The notes beneath the pieces were generated by a model. That model worked only from the letters and a program-made list of their open reading frames with translations, was not told where the DNA came from and did no database searches. Shown here piece after piece: positions 52,214 to 60,130 of a stretch of DNA of 64,000 nt. The stretch comes from DASSUW01 sp963730535 (GTDB taxonomy: Bacteria; Actinomycetota; Thermoleophilia; Solirubrobacterales; Solirubrobacteraceae): assembly GCA_963730535.1 (NCBI GenBank), contig CAVSRU010000005.1, positions 1 through 64,000 of the forward strand, in the 5' to 3' direction. How positions within the stretch are numbered: the first letter of the stretch is position 1; each line of letters starts with the position of its first letter. The position numbers were made by a program, and so were the translations under genes.

Positions 52214-53758
52214 ATGGAACTCCGAGCCCGCACCCGCCCAATGCTGCGCCGCGCCGCCATGATGGCCGTGCTTCCCGCGCTGCTGGTGCCCGCCGTCGCG
52301 GGCACGACCGCCGCCAACGCCGCCGACCGCTCCCCCGTGGTCAAGCGGATCACCCCCAAGCGCGTGTTCGTCGGCCAGACGCTGACGATCCACGGCCGCC
52401 ACTTCCGCCGCGGCCTCAATAAGAACACCGTGGCGTTCAAGCGCTCAGGCGCGAAGGTCGTGTTCGTGAAGGCGGACAAGGGCACCGCCAAGCTGCTGAA
52501 GCTCAAGCTCCCCAAGCGCCTCGAGAACGTGCTGCTCATCCAGAACGGCACGCCGATCCCCACGCGGCTGCAGATCCGCGTGCTCTCGACCAAGTTCGGG
52601 AAGCGCTACACGAGCAAGCGCATCTCCCCGATCGTGGGCGCTGAGAAGCCGCCGGCCCCGCCGAAGCCGCCGGTCGCGGATCCCGACGCCGACTGCGATG
52701 GCGACGGCGCCCGCAACGCCATCGACAGCGACGACGACAACGACCTCCTGACCGACGCGCAGGAATCGGCCCTGAAGCTCGACCAGTGCCACGTCGACTC
52801 CGACCGTGACGGCGTCGAGGACGGCTACGAGTACCGCTCCGCCCGCGACCTCAACGACGACGAGCACCAGACCGGCACGGACTACCTCCCGTACCCGGAG
52901 AAGCGGCCGTACCCGAACGCGCTCGACAAGACCGACGCGACGGTCGATCACGACGGCGACTCGCTCACGCTCAAGGACGAGTACGACCTGTGGAAGTACA
53001 CGATCAGCAAGGGCGCCACGCGCACCCTGAACGAGCTGACGTACTCGGCCGGCGAGCAGTACTCGAGCAAGGACGCGAACGGGCATCCGAACCTGGCCGC
53101 CGCCGGCTACTCGAAGCAGGCCGAGTTCCTTGGCTGGGCTGCCGGTGCGGGCTACGCGACCGTCGGTCTCGCCAACCCGGGCACCACGATCGCGGCCGGG
53201 CCGTTCAGCGGCGACGACTGGTGGGTCCGCACGCCGTTCGACATCCGCGACTTCGACCGTGACGGCGACGCTGCCGAGACGGCGACGTACTACGACATCG
53301 ACCTCAACACCCGCCTCGACGACGCCGAGCGCGACGAGGACGCCGACGGCCTCCCGAACCAGTGGGAGAGCACCGGCTGCCTCGTCCCCGAGTACTGGCC
53401 TTCCCTGTACGACAAGGAGACCAAGTACTACGTGAACTACACCGGCGTGCGGCTCGACGACGAGGACTCCGACGGCGACGGCGTGCGCGACGGCGCCGAC
53501 GACCAGGACCACGACGACGTGCCCAACGTCATGGAGTGCAGCCGGGTGCGCGCCCACGGGGCCGCCGGCATCGACCCCAAGGACGCGCCCGAGAACACGT
53601 TCTCGGTTCGCCCCTGGCGCGGCTTCGTGAACCCCTACAACCCGTGCCTGCCGCACCCCGAGTCGAGGACCTGCCGGCGGTACGTGACGATGGGCGGCGC
53701 GATCGGCAAGTGGGCTCCGTTCAACTCAGACGAGACCTACTACTGGATCAAGAACTAG
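52214..53758 (+). CDS. Secreted protein with IPT-like and thrombospondin-type-3 Ca-binding repeats
   Basis: A 514-residue exported protein: signal peptide with twin Arg and hydrophobic core (MMAVLPALLVPAVAGTTAAN), an IPT/TIG-like domain (ITPKRVFVGQTLTIHGRHF), then a long Asp-rich region with TSP3-type Ca-binding repeats (DPDADCDGDGARNAIDSDDD; DEDSDGDGVRDGADDQDHDD), interrupted by aromatic-rich segments. No cell-wall anchor motif or C-terminal helix is seen, so it is released or held by interactions. Promoter and position mark it as part of the pilus-type regulon; calcium-dependent adhesion or pilus-tip partnership is inferred. Followed by a terminator. Confidence 0.85.
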   Translation: MELRARTRPMLRRAAMMAVLPALLVPAVAGTTAANAADRSPVVKRITPKRVFVGQTLTIHGRHFRRGLNKNTVAFKRSGAKVVFVKADKGTAKLLKLKLPKRLENVLLIQNGTPIPTRLQIRVLSTKFGKRYTSKRISPIVGAEKPPAPPKPPVADPDADCDGDGARNAIDSDDDNDLLTDAQESALKLDQCHVDSDRDGVEDGYEYRSARDLNDDEHQTGTDYLPYPEKRPYPNALDKTDATVDHDGDSLTLKDEYDLWKYTISKGATRTLNELTYSAGEQYSSKDANGHPNLAAAGYSKQAEFLGWAAGAGYATVGLANPGTTIAAGPFSGDDWWVRTPFDIRDFDRDGDAAETATYYDIDLNTRLDDAERDEDADGLPNQWESTGCLVPEYWPSLYDKETKYYVNYTGVRLDDEDSDGDGVRDGADDQDHDDVPNVMECSRVRAHGAAGIDPKDAPENTFSVRPWRGFVNPYNPCLPHPESRTCRRYVTMGGAIGKWAPFNSDETYYWIKN

Positions 53759-53789
53759 CGCTGTACGAGTTTCCTCCAGACAGATCGGG

Positions 53790-53807
53790 GCCCGCCTCAC
53801 GGCGGGC
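53790..53807 (+). terminator. Terminator hairpin after the TSP3 gene
   Basis: GCCCGCC (53790-53796), loop TCAC, GGCGGGC (53801-53807), followed by CTCGGTCGTTTCG with a weak T-run. Confidence 0.7.
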
Positions 53808-53860
53808 CTCGGTCGTTTCGTGAGAGAGTCCGCGGGACATCCACGACCTGGAGGGGAGAG

Positions 53861-54076
53861 ATGGCCGACAGCGTCTATCGCGTCACCGAGGTGATCGGGG
53901 TCAGCAGCGAGTCGTGGGAGGCGGCTGCCCGCAGCGCGGTCGAGACGGCGGCGAAGACGGTGCGGGACCTCCGCGTGGCCGAGGTGGTCCGCGAGGATGT
54001 GACGATCGAGAACGGGGCCGTGAGCGCCTTCCGCGTCCGGCTGGCGATCTCGTTCAAGTACGAGTCGGGCGACTGA
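53861..54076 (+). CDS. Dodecin (flavin storage protein)
   Basis: The 71-residue protein matches dodecin along its whole length: VYRVTEVIGVSSESWEAAAR, then VRDLRVAEVV and AFRVRLAISFKYE. Dodecins form hollow dodecamers that bind flavins (riboflavin, FMN or FAD), buffering them and protecting from light. The aromatic residue that stacks with flavin in archaeal dodecins is not present, as in other bacterial types. ATG at 53861 with GGAGGGGAGAG upstream. Confidence 0.92.
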   Translation: MADSVYRVTEVIGVSSESWEAAARSAVETAAKTVRDLRVAEVVREDVTIENGAVSAFRVRLAISFKYESGD

Positions 54077-54224
54077 GCCGATCTTTCATGGCGGCGGCGC
54101 GCACGCTCGCGTCGCGCGTCCGCCGCCCTTCGCCCTAGCAGCCCTCGGGGTCGCGGTCAGGAACTCGACGGACGGGTGGTCATCCGTCCCCGCACGGCCC
54201 ACGCAGGCACTACGCTTGGTGGCG

Positions 54225-54689
54225 GTGCAGAGCGAGCCGCCAAAGCCCGCGCTCCGAGCCTCCGACGCCGACCGCGAGGCGACGGCGGAGCGCCTGCGGC
54301 TCGCCGCCATGGAGGGGAGGCTCGACTCGGACGAGCTCGAGGCCCGGATGGAGGCCGCCTACGGCGCGCGCTGGTGCCATCAGCTCGAGACGCTGACGCT
54401 GGACGTCACCCCTCCGCCGCCGCCTCCGGCACCCATCGTCCGGCCGACGTTCGTCAAGCCGGCCAAGCGCACGAACGGCTTCGCGATCGCCTCGGTCGTC
54501 AGCGCCGTCGTCTGGATGTGGTGGCTCGGCTCGCTCGCCGCCGTGATCATGGGCCACGTCGCCCTCCGGCAGATCAACCGCTCGGGAGGCCGCCAGACCG
54601 GCCGCGGGGTGGCCATCACCGGCCTCGCGCTCGGCTACCTCGGCCTCCTCACGCTCGCGTTCGTGATGTTCGGCGCCGCGCTCGGCTGA
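54225..54689 (+). CDS. DUF1707 / DUF4190 membrane protein
   Basis: Residues 1-55 form a DUF1707 (SHOCT-like) domain: RASDADREATAERLRLAAMEGRLDSDELEARME, then a Pro-rich linker and two hydrophobic helices of the DUF4190 type (FAIASVVSAVVWMWW; GVAITGLALGYLGLL) with the conserved GHVALRQINRSGG loop between. Such proteins are typical of actinobacteria, of unknown function. The GTG at 54225 is preferred because a TACGCT -10 box (54211-54216) makes it a leaderless start; TTG 54216 overlaps that box. Confidence 0.82.
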   Translation: MQSEPPKPALRASDADREATAERLRLAAMEGRLDSDELEARMEAAYGARWCHQLETLTLDVTPPPPPPAPIVRPTFVKPAKRTNGFAIASVVSAVVWMWWLGSLAAVIMGHVALRQINRSGGRQTGRGVAITGLALGYLGLLTLAFVMFGAALG

Positions 54690-54699
54690 CCCCCGCGCC

Positions 54700-54705
54700 T
54701 ACACT
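54700..54705 (+). promoter_or_regulatory. -10 box (TACACT) for efp
   Basis: TACACT nine bases before the efp ATG; the same hexamer precedes pyrG. Confidence 0.5.
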
Positions 54706-54714
54706 CGGCCGGGC

Positions 54715-55275
54715 ATGATCTCGACCAACCAGTTCAAGAACGGCAACCACATCGACGTCGAGGGGACGGTCTTCAAGATCCTCGAGTTCCAGCACGTCAA
54801 GCCCGGCAAGGGCGGGGCGTTCGTGCGGACGAAGCTTCGGCGGACGAGCGATGGTGCCGTGATCGACCGGACGTTCCGGGCGGGGGAGAAGTTCCGGCCC
54901 GTGCGGACCGAGGCGCGCAAGATGCAGTTCCTGTACGCCGACGGCGCGGACGCGCATTTCATGGACGAGAGCTCGTACGAGCAGCTCGCGATCCCCGAGG
55001 ACGGCGTGGCGGACACGCTGAAGTGGGTGAAGCCGAGCGAGAGCGTCGACCTGCTGTTCATCGACGACCAGCCGTCGGACATCCAGCTCGCCGCGTCCGT
55101 GGAGCTCGAGGTGACCCACACCGAGCCGGGCGTGAAGGGCGACACGGCGTCGGGCGGCGGCAACAAGCCCGCGACGCTGGAGACGGGCGCGACCGTGAAC
55201 GTGCCGCTGTTCGTCAACATCGGCGACCGGATCAAGGTCGACACGCGCTCGGGCTCGTACATGTCCCGCGCGTGA
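54715..55275 (+). CDS. efp: Elongation factor P
   Basis: The 186-residue protein has the three EF-P beta-barrels. The first carries the modification loop (KPGKGGAFVRTKLRR, with Lys at the tip), the second and third OB domains follow (VDLLFIDDQPSDIQL; ETGATVNVPLFVNIGDRIKV). It relieves ribosome stalling at polyproline, which is relevant here because several window proteins (PilT tail, MltG N-terminus, DUF1707 protein) contain proline runs. ATG at 54715 is nearly leaderless. Confidence 0.96.
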   Translation: MISTNQFKNGNHIDVEGTVFKILEFQHVKPGKGGAFVRTKLRRTSDGAVIDRTFRAGEKFRPVRTEARKMQFLYADGADAHFMDESSYEQLAIPEDGVADTLKWVKPSESVDLLFIDDQPSDIQLAASVELEVTHTEPGVKGDTASGGGNKPATLETGATVNVPLFVNIGDRIKVDTRSGSYMSRA

Positions 55276-55279
55276 GAGC

Positions 55280-55285
55280 TACCCT
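55280..55285 (+). promoter_or_regulatory. -10 box (TACCCT) for nusB
   Basis: TACCCT nine bases before the nusB ATG at 55295, in the 19-base gap after efp; same hexamer as at 2941. Confidence 0.45.
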
Positions 55286-55294
55286 CAGCCGGCC

Positions 55295-55696
55295 ATGCGC
55301 CGGTCCGAGCAACGCCGCGCGGCGGTCTTCGCCCTCTACCAGCACGCCGTGACCGGGCGGCCGCTGGACGACGTCTTCGAGAAGGACGCCGGCAGCTTCA
55401 CGCGCGCGCTCGCGCACGCGACCGCGGACAACGCCGAGGAGCTGGACGAGCACATCTCGCGCAACGCGCGGGGATGGACGCTCGACCGCATCGCGCCACT
55501 CGAGCGCGCGATCCTCGAGACCGCGCTGCTCGAGATGCTCCACCCCGACCTGATCGAGGCCGAGCAGCCGATCCCCCCCGAGGGGGCGATCGACGAGGCG
55601 GTGGAGACGACCAAGGCCTTCTGCGGCGCCGACGCGCCGTCGTTCGTGAACGGCATCCTCGGCGCCGTCCTGCGGGAGGTCCGGCATGCCGCTTGA
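55295..55696 (+). CDS. nusB: Transcription antitermination factor NusB
   Basis: A 133-residue all-helical protein: RRSEQRRAAVFALYQHAVTG at the N-terminus, WTLDRIAPLERAILETALLEM in the centre and the final EAVETTKAFCGADAPSFVNGILGAVL motif. NusB with NusE (S10) binds boxA RNA for rRNA antitermination. Overlaps xseB by 11 bases. ATG at 55295. Confidence 0.95.
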   Translation: MRRSEQRRAAVFALYQHAVTGRPLDDVFEKDAGSFTRALAHATADNAEELDEHISRNARGWTLDRIAPLERAILETALLEMLHPDLIEAEQPIPPEGAIDEAVETTKAFCGADAPSFVNGILGAVLREVRHAA

Positions 55697-55889
55697 GCGG
55701 CTCGTCGAGCGCCTCGAGCGCGCCGCCGCCGAGCTGCGCACGGGCGACCTCCCGCCCGAGCGCGCGGCCGAGCTCGTCGACGAGTGCGCCCGCCTCGCCG
55801 CGGAGGCGGGAGCCGAGCTCGACCGCGAGGTCCGCGCCGCCGAGACGGGCACGGGCCCGGCCGGTCAGCTGGCGCTCGAGCAGCAGTGA
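55686..55889 (+). CDS. xseB: Exodeoxyribonuclease VII small subunit
   Basis: A 67-residue coiled-coil protein with the family pattern LERLVERLERAAAELRTGDL followed by a second helix (AAELVDECARLAAEAGAELD). It binds XseA to form the ssDNA exonuclease VII. xseA is not in the window, though the large subunit usually lies directly upstream. The ATG at 55686 overlaps the nusB end; the stop overlaps ispA (GTGA) by four bases. Confidence 0.85.
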   Translation: MPLERLVERLERAAAELRTGDLPPERAAELVDECARLAAEAGAELDREVRAAETGTGPAGQLALEQQ

Positions 55890-56758
55890 GCTACCCCGAG
55901 GGCCTGCGCGAGCAGGTCGAGGCGTACCTGGGCGCCCTGAGGTTCTCGGACGAGCCCGCCACCCAGGGGCTGGAGGAGGCCATGCGGTACTCGCTCCTGG
56001 CGGGCGGCAAGCGGATCCGCCCGGTGCTCGCGCTCGCCACGGCCAGCGCGCTCGGCCGCCCGCCGGCCGACGTCCTCCCGCTGGCGGCGGCGCTCGAGCT
56101 CATCCACACCTACTCGCTGATCCACGACGACCTGCCGGCCATGGACGACGACGAGCTGCGTCGCGGCCGGCCGACCTGCCACGTCAAGTACGGCGAGGAC
56201 GTGGCGATCCTGGCGGGCGACGGGCTCTACGCCGAGGCCTTCCGCCACCTGCTCGGCAACCAGCCCGGCGAGCCGGCGCACGTCCTCGCCGCCGCCGCCG
56301 AGCTCGCGGTGGCGACCGGGGTGAACGGGATGGTCGGCGGCCAGTACATCGACGTGCGCAACCTCGTGCCCGAGGGCGAGGTCACGCTGCGCCGGCTGCA
56401 CCAGCTCAAGACCGGGCGGCTGATCCAGGCGTCGGTCGAGTGCGTGCTCCTGCTCACGATCGGCCCGGACGCCTCCTCTAGACTGCCTGACTTCCGCGCC
56501 TTCGCGGCAGAGCTGGGCCTCCTCTTCCAGATCGTCGACGACATCCTCGACGTGACCGGCACGGAGGACGCCCTGGGAAAGCCGCAGGGCAGCGACGAAC
56601 GACACGGCAAGCTCACGTACGTGAGCCACTACGGGATCGACGACGCGCGCCGGATGGCCGCCGAATCACATGACAACGCCCGGCAGGCCCTGGACAGGGC
56701 GGGCGGGGCCGCAGAGCTCCAGCAGATCACGGACTTCATCTTCACCCGCTCCTCATGA
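55886..56758 (+). CDS. ispA: Polyprenyl synthetase (farnesyl/geranylgeranyl diphosphate synthase)
   Basis: A 290-residue trans-prenyltransferase with LLAGGKRIRPVLALATA, the first Asp-rich motif LIHDDLPAMDDDELRRGRPT and the second LLFQIVDDILDVTGTEDALGK. The two-residue insertion in the first motif (DDxxxxD) and the residues before it fit the FPP-type bacterial enzymes; product length cannot be fixed from sequence. It uses IPP and DMAPP made through the Dxs pathway encoded next door. GTG start within the xseB stop; its end overlaps dxs by four bases. Confidence 0.93.
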   Translation: MSYPEGLREQVEAYLGALRFSDEPATQGLEEAMRYSLLAGGKRIRPVLALATASALGRPPADVLPLAAALELIHTYSLIHDDLPAMDDDELRRGRPTCHVKYGEDVAILAGDGLYAEAFRHLLGNQPGEPAHVLAAAAELAVATGVNGMVGGQYIDVRNLVPEGEVTLRRLHQLKTGRLIQASVECVLLLTIGPDASSRLPDFRAFAAELGLLFQIVDDILDVTGTEDALGKPQGSDERHGKLTYVSHYGIDDARRMAAESHDNARQALDRAGGAAELQQITDFIFTRSS

Positions 56759-58677
56759 CCATCCTCGACCGCGTCAACCGCCCCCAGGACCTGCACCGCC
56801 TCAGCGAGGACGAGCTGCAGCAGGTCGCGCAGGAGGTGCGGGACCTGCTGATCGACACGGTGGGGGAGATCGGCGGGCACTTCGGCGCCAACCTCGGGAC
56901 GTGCGAGATCGCGGTCGCGCTGCACTCGCTGCTCGACTCCCCGCGCGACAAGATCCTCTGGGACGTCGGGCACCAGGCGTACCCGCACAAGGTCCTGACC
57001 GGCCGCCGCGACGCGCTCCAGACCATCCGCAAGTACGGCGGCCTCGCCCCGTTCTGCGCGATCCACGAGTCCGAGCACGACATCATGGGCGCGGGCCACG
57101 CCTCGACCTCGATCGGGTACGCGGTCGGCCTGAAGGAGGCCATGCGGCACGGGGTGGGGGAGGACGGCCGCGTCGTCGCGGTGATCGGGGACGGCGCGAT
57201 GACCGGTGGCGTCGCCTTCGAGGCCGTCCATCAGGCCGGCGGGCTCGGCACGCCGCTGGTCGTGATCCTCAACGACAACGGGATGTCGATCTCGCCTAAC
57301 GTGGGGGCGCTGTCGCGCTACTTCAACCGCGTGCGGCTCGAGCCCGGGCTGTGGAAGGCGCGCGAGGGTGTCGAGGAGCGGCTCACGCGGCTGCCGGGCG
57401 GGATCGGCGCGGCGTTCGAGCGCCTCGGGCCGCAGGTGAAGGAGTCGGTCAAGGCGCTGTGGCAGCCCGGGCTCTGGTGGGAGGAGCTCGACTGGGCGTA
57501 CATGGGCGTCATCGACGGCCACGACGTGCGTGCGGTGCGGCGCGCGTTGCGGGCCGCGTTCGAGGCCGAGCGCCCGGTCGTGATCCACGCCGCCACGGTC
57601 AAGGGCAAGGGCTTCGCTCCGGCCGAGGAGGGCGGCCTCGAGGGCATGGAGAAGTGGCACGCGGCGAAGCCGCACTCGATCGCGGGCCGGCGGCCGGCCC
57701 CGGCTCCCGCGAAGGCCTCGAAGGCCGCGCCGCCGCAGTACACGCAGGTCTTCGGCGAGGCCATCGTGCGCGAGTGCCGGCGCGACGAGCGCGTGGTCGG
57801 CATCACGGCGGCGATGAACTCGGGCACGGGCCTGTCGGTGCTCCAGAAGGCGATGCCGGACCGCTACTTCGACGTGGGGATCGCCGAGCAGCAGGCCGTC
57901 CTCTTCGCCGCCGGCCTCGCGCTCCAGGGGATGCGCCCGGTGGCGGCGATCTACTCGACCTTCCTCCAGCGCGCGTTCGACCAGATCGTCCACGACGTCT
58001 GCCTGCAGTCCCTGAACGTGACGTTCTGCATGGATCGCGCCGGCCTGGTGGGCGACGACGGGCCGACCCACCACGGCGCGTTCGACATCGCGTACCTGCG
58101 GCCGCTGCCCAACATCACGCTGATGGCGCCGCGCGACGAGGCGATGCTCGTCCACATGCTCCACACCGCGCTCCAGACCGACGGCCCAGCGGCGATCCGG
58201 TACCCGCGCGGTGAGGCGGTCGGGGTGCCGATCCCCGCCGATCCGTTGCTGCTCGAGCTCGGGACGGGGGAGATCCTGCGCGAGGGCGAGCGGGTGGCCG
58301 TGGTCGGCTACGGCACGGGCGTCGGGCAAGCGCTGGGCGCTGCCGACCTGCTCGCCGAGCGGGGGTTCGACGTCACGGTCGCCGACGCACGGTTCGCCAA
58401 GCCTCTCGATGCGGCGCTGCTGGCGCAGCTGGCGGCCGAGCACGACCTCGTGGTCACGGTCGAGGAGGGCGTCCTCATGGGCGGCTTCGGCACCGCGGTC
58501 TGGGAGTCGCTGGCCGAAGGCGGCCTGGCGCCGCGGATGCTGCGGATCGGGCTCCCGGACCGGTACGTGACCCACGGGGCGCCGAAGCTGCTGCACGAGG
58601 AGGTCGGGTTCACGCCCGAGCGGATCGCGGAGCGGATCGAGACCGCGGTGCTCGCGGGGCGCGACGCGCTCGTGTGA
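56755..58677 (+). CDS. dxs: 1-Deoxy-D-xylulose-5-phosphate synthase
   Basis: The 640-residue TPP enzyme shows GGHFGANLGTCEIAVALH, the His of the SEHDIMGAGHASTSIGYAVG segment, the TPP motif VIGDGAMTGGVAFEAVHQAG ending near NDNGMSIS, and the catalytic Glu in FDVGIAEQQAVLFAAG of the transketolase-like half. It condenses pyruvate and glyceraldehyde-3-phosphate, the first step of the MEP pathway. Full length. ATG overlaps ispA. Followed by a MITE-like repeat. Confidence 0.96.
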   Translation: MTILDRVNRPQDLHRLSEDELQQVAQEVRDLLIDTVGEIGGHFGANLGTCEIAVALHSLLDSPRDKILWDVGHQAYPHKVLTGRRDALQTIRKYGGLAPFCAIHESEHDIMGAGHASTSIGYAVGLKEAMRHGVGEDGRVVAVIGDGAMTGGVAFEAVHQAGGLGTPLVVILNDNGMSISPNVGALSRYFNRVRLEPGLWKAREGVEERLTRLPGGIGAAFERLGPQVKESVKALWQPGLWWEELDWAYMGVIDGHDVRAVRRALRAAFEAERPVVIHAATVKGKGFAPAEEGGLEGMEKWHAAKPHSIAGRRPAPAPAKASKAAPPQYTQVFGEAIVRECRRDERVVGITAAMNSGTGLSVLQKAMPDRYFDVGIAEQQAVLFAAGLALQGMRPVAAIYSTFLQRAFDQIVHDVCLQSLNVTFCMDRAGLVGDDGPTHHGAFDIAYLRPLPNITLMAPRDEAMLVHMLHTALQTDGPAAIRYPRGEAVGVPIPADPLLLELGTGEILREGERVAVVGYGTGVGQALGAADLLAERGFDVTVADARFAKPLDAALLAQLAAEHDLVVTVEEGVLMGGFGTAVWESLAEGGLAPRMLRIGLPDRYVTHGAPKLLHEEVGFTPERIAERIETAVLAGRDALV

Positions 58678-58696
58678 TCTCCTACGCCCTCGTTGC

Positions 58697-58933
58697 GCCG
58701 GCGAACGTCAACGGCGGCTGGGTAGGGAGGCTGGAGAGCCAGCCGCGCCGGTCGTCCGTCAAGGCGGGATTACGTGTCTTTCGGTGCGGGCCTTGGCACC
58801 GAAATCCACCTTTGTGCTCTAGACGGGCATAAAAGTGGATTTCGATGACCGCCGGCTCGCCGAAATCCACCTTTCCCCGCCTTGAATGGGGATCACCGCG
58901 CCGGCTGGCTCCCCAGCCTCCCTACCCAGCCGC
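58697..58933. repeat. MITE-like element with long inverted arms, about 220 bp
   Basis: Arms 58714-58769 and 58875-58933 are inverted; the first 32 bases (GCGGCTGGGTAGGGAGGCTG and on) match with about one mismatch. A second inverted repeat inside uses CGAAATCCACCTTT (58800-58813), its inverted copy (58831-58844), and a third direct copy (58861-58874). The left end (58697-58731) recurs at 35721. It fills the 267-base gap between dxs and the next gene. No credible gene inside. Confidence 0.7.
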
Positions 58934-58944
58934 AGTTTCGCGCC

Positions 58945-59286
58945 CTAGATCCGTCGGGTCCAGCGGGTGCCGCTCGTGAGCGCGAGCTCGACCGCGGCCG
59001 CACCCGCCAGCAGCGCCGCGGGCACGGCCTCGCCGGCCGATGCCAGCCCGGCCGCCGCGGCGACCATGCCGATCGCCAGCGCCATGTCGGCGGCCATGTG
59101 ACGGGAGATCGAGAGGCCGTCCGCCAGCCCGAGGCCGGCGAGCAGCGCGCCCGCGACGAACGCGGCCACGAACCCGTTCGGGCCGAAGCCGAGCACCAGC
59201 GGAGCGGCGATCAGCAGAAGGCCGCCGAGCAGCTCCACGGCTCCGTGCTCTGCGAGGGAGAGTCGTCGCGCCATGTCGTACGTCAT
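58945..59286 (-). CDS. Small membrane protein, four TM helices
   Basis: The 113-residue protein has four hydrophobic helices: LLGGLLLIAAPLVLGF, GFVAAFVAGALLAGLGL, MALAIGMVAAAAGLA and PAALLAGAAAVELAL. The second half echoes the first, suggesting a duplicated helical hairpin, similar to SPW-repeat-type membrane proteins of actinobacteria. No charged residues lie inside helices, so it is probably structural rather than a carrier. ATG start at 59286, divergent from tlyA. Function unknown. Confidence 0.65.
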   Translation of the reverse strand: MTYDMARRLSLAEHGAVELLGGLLLIAAPLVLGFGPNGFVAAFVAGALLAGLGLADGLSISRHMAADMALAIGMVAAAAGLASAGEAVPAALLAGAAAVELALTSGTRWTRRI

Positions 59287-59333
59287 GGTCCCGCCGGATC
59301 GCCCCGGCGACTGTGAACTCGGTCACCCTCCGT

Positions 59334-59339
59334 TACCGT
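59334..59339 (+). promoter_or_regulatory. -10 box (TACCGT) for tlyA
   Basis: TACCGT eight bases before the GTG at 59348, in the divergent gap; fits the leaderless pattern. Confidence 0.4.
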
Positions 59340-59347
59340 GTGGCGCC

Positions 59348-60130
59348 GTGCCCCGGGTCCGCCTCGACAGCCTGCTGGCGGAGCGTGGGCTGTTTCCGTC
59401 CCGCTCCCGCGCGGCCGCTGCGGTGCTCGCCGGCCATGTCCACGTCGGGCCGGGCCGCTCGCGTGCCGCCAAGCCGGGCCAGCTGGTGACCGCCGACATC
59501 GAGCTCGACGTCGACGCCCCGCCGCCCTTCGTCTCCCGCGGTGGCGTCAAGCTCGCCAACGCGCTCGACGCGCTGGGCCTCGACGTCTCGGGCCGCCATG
59601 CGCTCGACGTGGGCGCCTCGACCGGCGGCTTCACGGACTGCCTGCTCCAGCGCGGCGCGGCGCACGTGGTGACGCTCGACGTGGCCTACGGCGAACTGGA
59701 CTGGCGGCTGCGGGGCGACGAGCGGGTCACCGTGGTGGAGCGGGTCAACGCCCGCGCCGTGGAGCCAGAGCAGCTCCCGTACGCGCCCGACCTGGTCGTG
59801 GTCGACGTGTCGTTCATCTCGCTGCGCAAGGTGCTCGGAGCGGTGCTGGCGTGCGCGGGGGACCGGTTCGACTGCCTGGCGATGGTCAAGCCGCAGTTCG
59901 AGGTGGGACGCGGGAACGTCGGGAAGGGCGGCGTGGTGCGCGACGCCGCGTCGCGGCGCTCGGCGATCGCCGCCGTGGCGGGAGCGGCGCCGGGCGTCGT
60001 GATGGGCTTCGCGCCGTCCGGCCTGCCCGGCCCGGCGGGCAACCGCGAGACGTTCGTGTGGCTGGCCGAGCCGGGCCGGCCGGGAGCGATCGAGGATCTC
60101 GACGCCGCCCTGGCGGAGGTGGACGTATGA
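59348..60130 (+). CDS. tlyA: TlyA-family rRNA 2'-O-methyltransferase
   Basis: A 260-residue protein with an N-terminal S4 RNA-binding domain (VRLDSLLAERGLFPSRSRAA) and an FtsJ-like SAM methyltransferase: HALDVGASTGGFTDCLLQRG, LVVVDVSFISLRKVLG, MVKPQFEVGRGNVGKGGVVR. TlyA methylates 16S C1409 and 23S C1920 (E. coli numbering) and underlies capreomycin sensitivity in mycobacteria. GTG at 59348 is chosen from the S4 start and the -10 box. ATGA overlap with nadK. Confidence 0.93.
   Translation: MPRVRLDSLLAERGLFPSRSRAAAAVLAGHVHVGPGRSRAAKPGQLVTADIELDVDAPPPFVSRGGVKLANALDALGLDVSGRHALDVGASTGGFTDCLLQRGAAHVVTLDVAYGELDWRLRGDERVTVVERVNARAVEPEQLPYAPDLVVVDVSFISLRKVLGAVLACAGDRFDCLAMVKPQFEVGRGNVGKGGVVRDAASRRSAIAAVAGAAPGVVMGFAPSGLPGPAGNRETFVWLAEPGRPGAIEDLDAALAEVDV

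Noticed and set aside
58682..58870. 62-residue minus-strand reading frame ending LPTQPPLTFAGATRA
   Set aside because: It lies inside the inverted-repeat element, and its end is the translation of the repeated core, not a conserved protein.
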